A DNA stretch of 64,000 bases from NCBI GenBank assembly GCA_963920665.1, contig OY987268.1, positions 8,372,501 to 8,436,500 on the forward strand, in the 5' to 3' direction. Below the pieces are notes generated by a model. The model did not search any database. It had not been told where the DNA came from and worked only from the letters and a program-made list of their open reading frames with translations. Position numbers and translations under genes: made by a program. Positions 29,201-40,369 of this stretch are shown one piece after another (position 1 is the first letter of the stretch; each line of letters opens with the position of its first letter). Origin of the DNA: Straminergon stramineum (taxonomy: Eukaryota > Streptophyta > Bryopsida > Hypnales > Calliergonaceae).

Positions 29201-29640
29201 CTACAAATCAGTGAAGAATAATGTTTCCATTGATCCAAAATTGAACAAAAGAGAGTCTCCATATGACCTACTTAACCCAGTAAGGACACCAAGGACTAAA
29301 AGTGTCAAATAAATGACTTTTGAGGAAACTGTAGAAACAAAGAATGCACCCTTTCATTCAAGAATTTGATCATTTCTGGCTAACTACCTTGGTGATAGGA
29401 CCACAATCTTCTAGGGTTAAGAGTGCCAACAATCATGAACAATTCTGGGATTTAAGGTTTTAAGTGACAAGTGAAAAGGATTTGATTGATCATACGTTGA
29501 CAACTATTACTTCAGACAGGCTCGAACATCAGTGAAGAACAGTGCATGTATTGGTTAGAGAGGGAACAAAAATTGAGCAGAAGAGAATCCCCATACAGCC
29601 TACTCAAAACTCCTCAAAGAAACAAGCAATCCGTTAGGAT
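29200..29640 (+). repeat. Partial copy of the module 5' flank
   Basis: 29230-29440 resembles 790-990 and 31770-31945 (AAGGACACCAAGG, GAAACAAAGAATGCACC, TTCATTCAAGAATTTGATCATTT). The start of the block (29206-29300) is repeated at 29530-29620 in degenerate form. Confidence 0.55.
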
Positions 29641-29689
29641 TTCGGCACGATTTGCAACCCTGAACCCCGTACCAGATATAAACCCGAAC

Positions 29690-30300
29690 TGACCTCCGAA
29701 GTGCGCAGTATGAAATCGACAAGTGCGTGGATGATTCTCCCTCGGATTGTACATTTGCTTACAATTGCCGCATGTGCGAAGCTCCACTCTCCCTTCCGCA
29801 GCTTCTCCCCCTCCGCTTGCTGCTGTTGTTACTTGCGCCCTATTAACAGCCCCTGCACCACAAACAACAAAGGCAGCTCCCTATCACTATGCAGCAATCC
29901 CAAACATCCCCAATCATATGAATTCCATCTCCTTTGTGGTTGGTTCCAACTCTGAGGGTGGGGAAATTTCACCTCGTTGTGAAGCTAGCTTGGGGATGAA
30001 ATGTTTGTGCGGTTTCAACGAGGGATTTGAAATGGAAACGATTGCAAATTGTGCATGATGCTGCAATGGAAGTGACGAAGTGCAAGCAGTGGTGGTCTAC
30101 ATGGTTTCGCCATCTTTGAAGATCTGGTGAGAAGCAAACGTGGTTGAAGGAACCCAGAGAAACAATCTCCGAGAATGCAAATTTCGCAGAAAGGGAGGAT
30201 GGACTTCAAATACGAGCAACTCTCGGAGGAATGTTGGATAATATACTCACACTTGTAGAATGAGGCTGTGCAGATGAGATGGTGCATGACTGAAGTAAGG
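29690..30300 (+). other. GC-richer block, possible gene fragment
   Basis: This 600-bp block is richer in GC than its surroundings and has short frames with Cys clusters (CLCGFNEGFEMET near 30005-30045), vaguely like an extracellular Cys-rich module. Frames are interrupted and not continuous, so I cannot name a gene. It could be a degraded exon. Confidence 0.2.
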
Positions 30301-31284
30301 TAAGGTGCCAGGTGACCCCTTCTTTAGGCCCAAGGGCCCAAGTCTTTCCAAGTGTGTTTTATGTGTGAAAAAAGAGCATGGGCTTCTAGTTATCCCCAAT
30401 GATGCAATTTTTTATTTATTTTTTTAAACATAACCATATCAATGTTTAAAGATCTTTCTTAATAGTCTAATTACTAATTTGGAGTTTGAAATTGCATAAG
30501 AGTTGTGAGATCATAACAAGAGAAATGTATCTGTACTATTTTTAGTATGTTGCCCCTCCCACAATGTTTGAAGACTTTGCATAATTGAGTTTTTGGGGAT
30601 TGGAGGTGATTGACATGAACAACTAGATATTGTATTAGCACACTATAATGCACTTTCAAGTTCAAATGAAGGGCTATCAAACTCATTACACATCCGCCTT
30701 GCAATTGTTGAAATGCAATTTTCTTTAATAAGTAGAAATCATAAAGAACACCACATCAATATTTGCATGTTTAAATTTTGTAACAATGAAAATCACAAGA
30801 GCACTTTATTCTTTCCATTGGGACCAACTTCAAAGCAAATGGATAAGTACAAGTTTTTTAGATCTCAAATCAAGTGAAATTTGCAAACTTTACTGTTCTA
30901 CTAATCATACTAATATGCCTTTGAGGACTTCTCAAAAATCAAGTATTTATTTTTTTTAGTGAATAAAAAACTTCCAATAGTGAACCTTTGGTATTGTTCA
31001 TAAAAAAAATTGAAGATGGTTAAAGGAATTTAATTCACCTCATTGAAATGAGTCTAAAATTTTGGATAAAAAATGTATGGTTTGTTTTAGAGAAATATAT
31101 GTTTTTTACACTTTGAAAATTCATAGTTTATGTTTTCATATTCAATAAATCCATGTTAAAAAGAGAATCAAGATTAATTTTTTGACTTTCAAGAAGATCC
31201 AATAAAAAATTAGGCAATTTCATAATGAAAATAATTGCTTGACAATTGTTTATTCAAATGCATTTGGGTGTAGTTATCTTAAAA
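30301..31284. other. AT-rich intergenic DNA
   Basis: Nothing recognisable apart from homopolymer-rich AT sequence. Confidence 0.4.
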
Positions 31285-31566
31285 CAAATTAAAGTAGAGG
31301 CACCTAATCCCAATAGTATAAACAAGAGAGCTTATCTCCCAATACCACAAGCTAAGATTGAATTTTTTTTCTTACAAGTAGGAAAATGTAATTAAAGATG
31401 GTCTAAAAAGAAAAAATGAATTTTCAAAGTACCAAGAGAAAGATATGAATTATCAAATTGAGAATCCAATGAACACTCCAAAGGACTATCTTCTTTCATG
31501 TACTTGACTCATAATAAAAGATTGGTTTATTTTGCACAATTATGAATGGTTGGCTTCCATGTATGA

Positions 31567-31772
31567 GGAATTTTGTTAAAATGGCACCATTACGCAACTT
31601 TGGCACTTTCATGGTTTAGATTGTTTAGTCTAGATCTATACGTGTCCTAGATGGCAATCTTATGGTTTAGATTGTTTAGTCTAGATCTATACGTGTCCTA
31701 GATGGCATTCTTATGGTTTAAATTGTGCAGTCTGAAAATGATTTGTGGAACATGCCATTTTAATAAAATTCC
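31567..31772. mobile_element. 206-bp TIR element with internal 51-bp repeats
   Basis: Ends GGAATTTTGTTAAAATGGCA and the near-perfect inverse at 31750-31772. Inside, a 51-bp unit beginning ATGGTTTAGATTG occurs at 31611, 31662 and, partly, 31713. Module 1 lacks the insert: its sequence goes directly from TTGGCTTCCAT to CTCATTTA at about 815-835. Superfamily not assigned. Confidence 0.75.
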
Positions 31773-32534
31773 CTACATCTCAAAAAAACTCATTTAACCC
31801 AATAAGGTTGCTCAAGTCAAGAATTGTTCAATGGATAATGGCTTCAAACACAAAAACTATAGAAACAAAGAATGCACTTGTATGATAATTTTTAGTTCCT
31901 ACCTTGGCGGTAGAGCTTCATCACTTTCCAAGGTAAATGAATGATTTTACTTAGTTCTAATTCACTTCCATGATCCACCATCTCAATCTTCACCACAAGC
32001 AATAAGTTTCATTATGTACACATAAGTTCAACTAAGTTCTATCCCTATCATCAAGGTTGCATAGTTAACTAGGTCTCACCTCTATCACCAAGGTCATCAA
32101 GTAGAACAATGTAGAATTCTAGCTTCATTTCATTCTAGAAAAATAGACCCCTATCACTAAGGTTGAAAGGTTGTTGACTAAAAATAATAAAAATCTTCAA
32201 TAAATTTGTGCATGCTTTATTTCTATAGTTCCCTAAAAGTTATTCATTGGACATTTTTAAGTTCATTGATATACATAAATAGTGTCAAATTAGATTACGG
32301 GTTATATTTTACTTTTGGACAAATGAAATAATACATTTCAAAAAAATGAACAATTGTGTTTGTAATTTTTTTTAAACCAAGACTTAAAAAACACTAAAGT
32401 GTCATGTTGGAAGTGCCTTCCAAAGGAATAAAAACCACTCACTAAAAGCTTGTGACATTTCAGAAATTATTTCACTTTCCTTTGTGCACATGATAATTTA
32501 AGAAACATGAATTTTACTCCTTAATTCCTAAATG

Positions 32535-33045
32535 ACGAGAGTCTTTTCCAAATTGATGATTTGAAAAATATTATTATAAAGTGCTATATGGAAGAATATT
32601 TTAGAATTTATATATAATAAAAGTTATAGATTTGGAGTTGTAGATTCTATCCATACAATTAGATTCACCATTGCTATTACCAATATCTTTTTTATAAATT
32701 TTGAAAAAGAAAATTTCAGAATTCCTTCTAAATTTGATAACAAGAAAAATTTTACAAAAAATTTTAGTATAATTTGTTGGAGTGGTTTTGAAATGAGGTT
32801 CACTTGATGGACATGGTGATTTTTTGACATTTTTGTGTTCTTCCTATCTATGACCTCATTTTTGCCAATTTTAAACTAGAGTCAATGCAATTTTGGTTTG
32901 GTTATCTATTTGACATACTTGCACATTTGTAATTTAGAAAAAAATGTATTCTAGTAACACCAAATCCAACTATTAGATAGGACAATAACTTGATGAAATA
33001 TCTCTAGAAATTAAGATAACTTTCATCTAAGCAATATTGAGTATG
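32535..33045 (+). repeat. Counterpart of the inverted block 2505-3005
   Basis: Matches 2505-3005 only as reverse complement while flanks on both sides are collinear. Confidence 0.65.
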
Positions 33046-33186
33046 AAACTTGAGTTTCCATTTGTTCGTTGTCCAAAAAGTGGAAGTTGGAGCATTTAGG
33101 AGTTAATCAACATTCATATTCTCCTTTGGTCAATCTTCATTAAGAGTACTTTTCTATATCAAACACACTTTTCAAATATCAAGATT

Positions 33187-34273
33187 ATCACCCATTTCTA
33201 ACCATTTAAACAATTTGGCCTATCTATAATATAGAGAAGTTTGAGGATTTTTTTTCCCACTCCCAAATATGGATTTCAAAAGGATTTCATAATTTTTTAC
33301 ATTTTTTTCTTGAAAAAAAAAATTACCATGAATTTTATTTTGTAAAGATTTTTTTTGTCCCATTTTTGATATGTAGGCAAACCTATCTCGAACCATAAGT
33401 TGGTTAGAAAACCGATGTAAGTGACCATTGTGGCTTTCAATGTACATATTGTGGTCATTGTATGCTTTTAATGTAAGTTAAATGAGATCACCTATTTCCA
33501 ACTAGCCTCCTACTCTCGCAACTTAGGTTGTTGAATTTCTGATCAACTATGGTGTAGGTGGCAACTCATGCAAAGTAGGAATAGCAGAAGCACCGAAATG
33601 TCTGGGAGATGAACATTGAAAGCGTATAATGATCACAACATGTACATTGAAATCCACAATGATCATTTACATTGGTTTTCTAACCATCCTATAGTTGGAA
33701 ATAGGTTTGCCTACATATCAAGAATGGGGCAAACAAGAATCTTCACGAAAAAAAATTCATGGTAATTTTTTTTTGAGGAAAAAAATGTAAGAAATTATGA
33801 AATCCTTTTGAAATCTATTTCTCTACATGGAAAACAATTTCTTCAACCTTCCCCATCCCACAAATAGGATGAATTGCTTAACCCATAAATGTCGACACGG
33901 ACATGAAGTGTTCGATGGATGATAAAGAATCTCTCTATGGAGGATAGAACAACTATTCATTTTTAGAATTTTGTGCGAAAGGGGAGATCTTCTACAATAC
34001 TTTGACCTCTAATGAGTATTTTTTATTTTTCTAAAGTAGATGATGATGTCACACGGTTTCAAAAGGGGTGATTTTCATGGTCACCAGTCCGTCTTTTAAG
34101 GGGTCAAGTGGTTGGAAATGGGTGATCATCCTTATACATCTCCCAGACATTTCTCTTGGCTCTGCTGATCCTGATCCTGGTCTACATGAGCTGTCACCTA
34201 TAGCAGAGCTGATCGGAAATTCAGCAGCCTAACCTGCGACAATGGGAGGCTGGTCGGAAATGGGTGATCTCTT
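33187..34273. mobile_element. 1.09-kb foldback element upstream of kinase A2
   Basis: Ends ATCACCCATTTCTAACCA and TGGTCGGAAATGGGTGAT form an inverted pair, with a further copy of the end at about 34106-34125. Internally 33240-33440 and 33650-33840 are long inverted arms. In module 1 the equivalent spot (about 3105-3115) is uninterrupted, so the element arrived after duplication. It ends about 35 bp before the block conserved between the two modules and may influence A2 expression; that is inference. Confidence 0.75.
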
Positions 34274-34307
34274 TTTAATTGAAAGGAACGTTTTACACGA
34301 CACTCAA

Positions 34308-34884
34308 TGGCGCTCAACGAACACGTCAACTCAACCCGGAAAAAAGCGGACCTGCCGACAGAATGCTCTTGGTGAGTTTTTGGGAAAGGAGTAAGCAAGC
34401 GATGGAGCGTCCACATCTGGCGCCTTCATGGTTGCCCTCGCTTGTACCAGTTTGTTGCTTGCAGCTCTGCTCATTTGTGTAGCAAAGAGATATGCTGGCC
34501 ACCCGCAGCAAGGAATTCCGACAGCGCGCGTTTCATTTGAGCACGTGCGACGCTTGAATTTGATCAGCTTGTTTTTTTTTCCTGCTCTTGTGAGTGTCAT
34601 GTTAGGTTTACGCGATCTAGAACTTGATGATTGAGTGGAAATTCGTGTTGCAGTTACTCACAACGACTTCTCCACTTCCAATTAGTTACGGCTTGCCGCA
34701 TCCAGGGGGGTCCAAATTATCTACCTCGGGCTTCGCTGTGGATCCCGACAGGTATGCTGCTTTCGGGTCTTTGCACGAAATTCGTCATCCGGATTTCATA
34801 GTGTGCTTGCGCCGCTCTCCGTCTCTTCAGTTCCTCCATGCTGTTATGTCTTTCTGTTGCGAAAATCGGTTAGGAGTCTCGTAG
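34308..34884 (+). pseudogene. Transmembrane-coding relic upstream of kinase A2
   Basis: 34428-34634 encodes MVALACTSLLLAALLICVAK, a membrane span followed by KRYAGHPQQGIP, equivalent to 3239-3328 but without the stop at that point. A small frame 34308-34373 (MALNEHVNSTRKKADLPTEC) ends next to a GTGAGT donor. The frame at 34624-34884 is related to 3436-3741 with a one-base shift. Possibly exons of a lost receptor gene; no complete gene can be assembled. Confidence 0.45.
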
Positions 34885-35470
34885 CATCAATTCAGTAATT
34901 CGTTGAACACCTAAGCACGCCAAAGTCCGTATTCTGAATGACTTGTAATATAACCGTAGCTGTACATATCAGGACGAGCAGAGAGAATCTTCTGGCATTA
35001 GATTGTCTAATTGCATGATCGTATCGTATGTCGGAGGGGTTAATAGTCTGCACTTCCACTAGACTGGTTCGTCCTAGTAGTGAGTGGGGATTAGCTTCAC
35101 ATTGCAAACTAATGTCGCCATTTTTGTTTGTTTTCGTGAAAATTGGTACTGAACAGTCATAATTCCACCTGCACTAATTCAAAATAGAGTGAGTTTGGTA
35201 AATTAGAGTCACACGCACGATTAGGACGAATCAGTGTAGCAGTGCAGATTAGGACAATCCTTCACTGCTTCACGTGTGAGTTATGAGCAGCGCTGACCGA
35301 TCGGAGCATGTATAGAGCGGTGAAGGGTTCAATTTCGGTTTAAAGACATCTACTGAGCTCAAGTTCTTGTCATCGTGTATGAATTTCTTTCACAACTTCC
35401 ACGTGGGAATTTGTAGTCCAATACAAATGACAGCAGCTAAGTCCATTTCCATTTCAGAGATGAGTGGTCA

Positions 35471-35701
35471 TTAGAAGGGATTTAGCTAGTCTGGAAGACC
35501 GTGAGGTCGCATGAGTTCTCCGACTGTGGGAACTCAGCATCAGCAGCTGGCTGATGTGGTCAGGCGACAGCCACGTCGGATAATAATAGGTAACTTTTTT
35601 CTTTTTTTAATATTATTATTTAAAAATTTTAATTTAAAAATTCTGGCCAACTCTAACCGGTCTGAAACGGGCTTTCAAGGGTTGCGGAATCTCTCCTAAT
35701 G
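35471..35701 (+). mobile_element. SINE-like insertion (about 230 bp)
   Basis: Absent from the collinear module 1 sequence at about 4268-4280. The 5' part (GGGATTTAGCTAGTCTGGAA then GAGTTCTCCG) loosely resembles the A and B boxes of tRNA-derived SINEs. No poly-A tail and no clear target duplication, so the class is tentative. Confidence 0.45.
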
Positions 35702-35875
35702 CATGGACTTACAGCCGAGTCATGCCTTCCAGCGTCCAGTGTCTGATGGATCAGTTGCTGTTGGTACGAGGGGTCAGTACAGGAGATGTTTGTATCGTCT
35801 AGGTTACATCTTCCATCGTCTACTTTGCTCCTAATCCTTCACATATTTACACAAGACTCACTGACATGTTCACTA

Positions 35876-36063
35876 CACTGAATAGGGGTATTAAGGGGAC
35901 CAAAAACTTAAAGGGACTGATTGTAGAAAACTATAGATGTTTGAAACATGATGTACATCCCCCAGACACTTCAATAACTTCTGATGTACAATAAAGGTAG
36001 ATATTTATATCGTGTGGAATGCCGATTAATTAATATGGGTCCCCTTAATACCCCTATTCAGTG
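35876..36063. mobile_element. 188-bp MITE with perfect TIRs, TA target
   Basis: Starts CACTGAATAGGGGTATTAAG and ends with the exact inverse; including the flanking TA the inverted repeat is perfect for 28 bp. Module 1 has the empty site GTTCACTAATTATG at about 4433-4446. TA on both sides fits a Tc1/mariner-type (Stowaway-like) MITE. Confidence 0.9.
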
Positions 36064-36244
36064 TAGTTATGCTGTGTGATTTGCGGTGAAGATGCCATGT
36101 CGGGAGTTGAATGATAGTGCACTGCATGCAGACCACGAATGCAGGTTCAAATTGATGGAGAGGAAGCCGGGGATTTGAGGGTGCGACTTCTGAAAAATTT
36201 GTCTTTAAGACTGCTCCCTTGAATTGCTCACCATCTGGCGATCA

Positions 36245-37969
36245 ATGACAACCATGAGCAGCGAGATCTCCCCAGGACTTGGTGCAAGTTCGTCGTCCAT
36301 CGAAGCTGATTACTTGACTCTCTCGGTGGACAGTGTGCACGACCTTGCAGAGCTTGTCAGGAAAGGGTTACAGCTGAATGAAAGGCAATGTCAGGATCTC
36401 TCCTCCAAGCTCGTCCGAACCGTGCAGAATATTCAGAAACTGGTCCCTCCTTCTGGACTTTTAAGGGTTCTCTTTGGGCCAGCTTTGAAGAACTTGTACA
36501 GAGTTTTGGAGAATGCGAAGTTGCTTGTTCATCAGTGCTGCGACACAGATTGGTGTCGAGCAGCGGTGTTTCAGATTCACAATGAGGGGACCTTTCGAGA
36601 GGTGTTGCTGGAGGTCGGCTTATGTTACAATGTTATCTACGAGCTCGCCAGAGGTATGGTACGAGATTGGGTATGGCCACTAATTCAAGCACTAGACCTT
36701 CGCCAGTCATCCTTGTTCTTGCCTGCATCAGAGAGTGAAGTCCGGGAAGATCAAGAAACCCTGAAGAAAAGGCTTGACCAAGTAGCAGGCACATCCGATG
36801 ATCGGAATTCGTATCTTGCAAGATACTTGTTGGTGAAGTTGGAGTGCGTATCTGCAGCTCGCGTGAATGAAGAGTTCAGCGTGCCGGATGCGTTGCTTTG
36901 GATGAATGAAACTGAACCGGAAGGGACTTGGAAATTGCAACGCGTTCTTGGAAGTGGTTCTGGTGCAATGTGTGTTTGTCGCTACGATTGGCTTGGCATT
37001 CCCTGTGCAAGGAAGGAGTTCAACTGTAGAGTGGAAGATGCTATTTTCCGCAGGGAAGCAGCCATCTTGGCCCAGCTGAACCACCCGAATATTGTGAAGT
37101 TCTTTTGTTGTAGCAAGTGCCCCGAAATGGGTAAGTGCTTGATAGCCATGGAGCTGATGGAGATGAGCTTGGACACTTTGATTGAGAGTCGAGGGAAGAC
37201 CAGACGGTCATTTCCCATTCTTCTTGTTCTCGACATCATGACCCAAATAGCGCGTGGGGTGTGCTACCTCCACGGCCTCAACATTGCTCATCGTGACTTG
37301 AAACCACAAAATGTGGTTGTCACGGAATCCCGTGCTGCACATCTGGAAGATTGTTTTTGTGTGAAGTTGGTTGATTTCGGGATGTCCAAGACCAAAGTGC
37401 AGGCCTCGAAGTCTAATACCATTTCCATACCCGGTGTGGGCACCACCAAATATAGAGCTCCGGAGGTTTCTCCCCAGGCCCAGCGAGATGCACCGGGCCT
37501 GGAAAGGAAGGTGAATTGGTTCCAGGCGGATGCTTACAGCTTTGGCATCACTTGCGCAGTGCTTTTGTCGTTGAAGGAGCCCTTTGAAGATGTGCCGGCT
37601 ACTAAATTATATGAGGAATTACTGCAAGGAGTCCGACCCCAACTTCCTGGCGAGTGTCCGGTGGCTTTGGTTGGTCTTTTGAACGACTGCTGGGCTACGA
37701 ACCCTCATAGTCGACCTGGTTTTGGAGAGATTTGTTCCAGGCTTGAGCAATGCAAATTACAGGAGTTATTGAGAAGGTGCTCTGAAGGTTTGCAAGGGCT
37801 CGTGGGTTCTGAGTATATCGAGTCTGTTTTGGTGAAGCAGTCCCATGATTATTCTGATGATCACCAAAGTATTATCTTGCCAGCTTATAGGCCTAAGGTC
37901 ATTACGTCTTTCCTTTATTTCACAATTATCGAAACATTCAAATTTAGTACTGCTGTGTTGATAATTTAG
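36245..37969 (+). CDS. Ser/Thr protein kinase with MLKL/HeLo-like N-terminus (A2)
   Basis: Paralogue of A1, single exon, about 574 residues from the ATG matching the A1 start (MTTMSSEISPGLGASS). The N-terminal helical region and kinase domain are collinear and very similar; the lysine (CARKEF), HRDLKPQN, VDFGMSKT and YRAPEV motifs are intact. The C-terminus differs: after KQSH it jumps to SDDHQS, which equals sequence inside A1 exon 2, so the A1 intron plus coding bases on both sides are missing. The A1 stop region is altered, and the frame runs on through former 3' UTR to 37969, adding a hydrophobic tail (FLYFTIIETFKFSTAVLII). Upstream insertions 33187-34273, 35471-35701 and 35876-36063 separate it from A1 in regulation. 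Function as for A1, by resemblance. Confidence 0.85.
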   Translation: MTTMSSEISPGLGASSSSIEADYLTLSVDSVHDLAELVRKGLQLNERQCQDLSSKLVRTVQNIQKLVPPSGLLRVLFGPALKNLYRVLENAKLLVHQCCDTDWCRAAVFQIHNEGTFREVLLEVGLCYNVIYELARGMVRDWVWPLIQALDLRQSSLFLPASESEVREDQETLKKRLDQVAGTSDDRNSYLARYLLVKLECVSAARVNEEFSVPDALLWMNETEPEGTWKLQRVLGSGSGAMCVCRYDWLGIPCARKEFNCRVEDAIFRREAAILAQLNHPNIVKFFCCSKCPEMGKCLIAMELMEMSLDTLIESRGKTRRSFPILLVLDIMTQIARGVCYLHGLNIAHRDLKPQNVVVTESRAAHLEDCFCVKLVDFGMSKTKVQASKSNTISIPGVGTTKYRAPEVSPQAQRDAPGLERKVNWFQADAYSFGITCAVLLSLKEPFEDVPATKLYEELLQGVRPQLPGECPVALVGLLNDCWATNPHSRPGFGEICSRLEQCKLQELLRRCSEGLQGLVGSEYIESVLVKQSHDYSDDHQSIILPAYRPKVITSFLYFTIIETFKFSTAVLII

Positions 37970-38511
37970 TTTTTTAAATTGATGCATAACTGTGTCAAGT
38001 TTGTAATGCTCAAAATGGATGTGTTTTTTGTTGGTGAAACTGATATTGACATTGAGCATGACCAATTTGCATGGGGCGGACGAACAAATAAAACTTTTGT
38101 CATGAAAAATAAGAATGAACATGAAGCCTTAATTCAGAGCTTCAAAGATGATATTTCAGGTTTAGAATAGTTTGATAGTGCACATGATCAATGTGATAGT
38201 ATTAATGTACATGACGAAACCCACAACTTCATTGTTTGATCATACTCTGATTCTTATCGGTATTCATGTGATTGGAATGTTTCTACTAGGGTTTTTGGAG
38301 TAGTATAGTTCCGTCACTGCCGTGGGCATTTCTTCATATTGGGGATATTCCACCTTCTCGAGAGGATGAATACTTGCGGCGTAAAGTTGATCAAAGTGAG
38401 TACCTTGGCCCATCACTCAATTCCATTCACTGCATATTTTAGATAGTTTACCCACTCTATTCCCTAGCTTTATTGAACTTCCTCTTGATTCAATTCCACT
38501 ACTGTTTGCAG

Positions 38512-40369
38512 AAATTGGAGAGTCTGATGTGGAGCCTCATATATTCTCATACTATAAGCTTCGGATTGCCACTCGAAATTTTCACGAGGATATGAAATTG
38601 GGGAAGACAATCTTTGGAGAGATGTATAAGGTACTGAACACCAGTTTTTCATACCCATTAGACAATGGAGTTCTCCTATGAATTTGCATGGAGTTGGAGG
38701 TTTAGTTATTTCACATGTACAATTTATATACCATCCGTAACCCCCATTCCTGCATATTTTTATTATAACTTGAATGTTTTTCTCACATGTCGGTTCCTCT
38801 GTAACCAGGACCCGTGAAACATCCTATATTACATGGCACCTATCAATTTTAATTATTTCATCATTAGAGTGTTCGAACAGGGGCCAAATCCAGTAATAGC
38901 AAGTTACAATTAAATAGTAAATACTTTATACCATCTATTATGGGAGTTCATATTTCACAATTTTACTAAGTGGACAATGGAATGTTGCAGGGGGTGTTTC
39001 CAAATGGAAGTGTGGTGGCCGTGAACAGGACCAAGCTTTTTTTCTTGCAAGAAAGTGAATTTTGGAAAGAAGTTCTCCTTTTCACGAAAATCAAGCACGA
39101 AAAATTATTAACTCTGAAAGGATTTTGTCTTCATGACCGGAACTGGCTGGTTGTTTACGAGTACATGGAGAATTTGAATGTTTCCCAAATTTTACTTGGT
39201 ATGTAATTCTCCTTGCCCAACTCCATTAATAATATACTTCTACTCTCTTTTGCATGATGGTTTCATTCCAACTCCGCACCAACTGTAATTGCGAACTAAT
39301 TTTAAGTCCATATTTTGCCCTGTTGCCACAGATAAAGGACCGAGTAGGCAGATGGTGGCTTGGCCTGTGCGGTTGAAGATTTGCTTGGGCGTGGCTCAAG
39401 GTTTGCATTACTTGCATGCGCTAGCACGTCCAAGAATCATCCATGGGAACATCACGGCGAAGACTATTTTTCTCGGCAGAAACTTTGACCTAAAAATTGG
39501 TGGTTTCTTCTTTGCTTTATCATTTCCAGATGAACCAAACGTTGATCTGGTTAATCGAAGTCATAGTCGGGAAGGAACAATGTAAGTTTACTGCTCTCTT
39601 TCCCTTTCCTTACGTGTAGTTTGCTAGACAGTTCTTCTTTGCGCGATCAAACAGTCCAGTTCACTCAATCCTACTTCGTTACTGCACTAGGAGTTGTCGA
39701 AAACCCAAGTTTTGTGCTCCAAAAAGCCAGGGAGACTCGGGAGGTGATTCTTAGAAACTCTCCCAAAGGTGAATGTTTTGAGAGTTGGTGCCTCCAAATC
39801 CAGGGATTTTTAGAATGAAGGTCTTTCATTTTTGCGGGTCTAGATTGGGGAAGAAATAAAGATTTCTGGGAGTTGGCACCCGTATTGGGGTTTTTTAGGG
39901 TTCAGGGTTTACGGTTTAGGATGCAATTATGATTGACATGCTCTGCACATGCATCATGCAAATGTTTTTGAGTACGTGCAGGGGTTACTTAGCACCGGAG
40001 TATATAGCACCGGAGTATATAAACAATAGGCAATTGAGCGAAAGGGTGGATGTCTACAGCTTTGGCGTCTTGTGTTTGGAGATTATCAGTGGCCGACACA
40101 ACTTCGAGGAGACCTTACCTCCGGATCAAGTGTACCTCACCCACTGGGCCTGGCGACTGCAAAAGGAAGACAGGCTTCTGGAACTCGTCGACCCCACACT
40201 CGAATTAACGGATGTCGAAGTCCGAGACGTGCAACGAATGATCAAGTTGTGTTTCATGTGTTTAGAATACGAGGCGAAGAGTCGGCCGAGCATGGGTCGC
40301 ATTGTGTCCATATTGCAAGGGGGTACGGAATGGGATGGGCAAGTGCTGCGGCGACCAGAAGTGATCTGA
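38512..40369 (+). CDS. Receptor-like pseudokinase catalytic domain (B2), 5'-incomplete
   Basis: Exons 38512-38630, 38991-39198, 39332-39581 and 39982-40369 keep the B1 splice sites and phases. The product aligns with B1 throughout (FSYYKLRIATRNFHEDMKLG, LVVYEYMEN, DVYSFGVLCLEIISGR, RPSMGRIVSIL). Decay of catalytic motifs goes further: the ATP lysine is Asn (VVAVNR), HRD is HGN with the following Lys lost (IIHGNITAKTIFLG), and DFG is GFF. The APE region is duplicated in tandem (APEYIAPEYI, a 15-bp repeat at 39992-40021). It ends RRPEVI, six residues beyond B1. Frame and splicing are intact, so it may still be expressed as a pseudokinase. A possible upstream exon ends at about 38396. Confidence 0.75.

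Larger units (their letters stand above)
31285..34290 (+). repeat. 5' flank of duplicated module, copy 2
   Basis: Homologous to 548-3140, with extra insertions (31567-31772 and 33187-34273) and an internal block 32535-33045 in opposite orientation. No gene. Confidence 0.75.

Noticed and set aside
29701..30058. Novel secreted Cys-rich peptide gene
   Set aside because: Frame is short, has no convincing signal peptide or paired splice sites, and competing frames are equally open.
37820..37969. Retroposition (processed copy) as origin of A2
   Set aside because: Only one intron is involved, coding bases on both sides of it are lost, and module flanks and gene B introns are duplicated with it.
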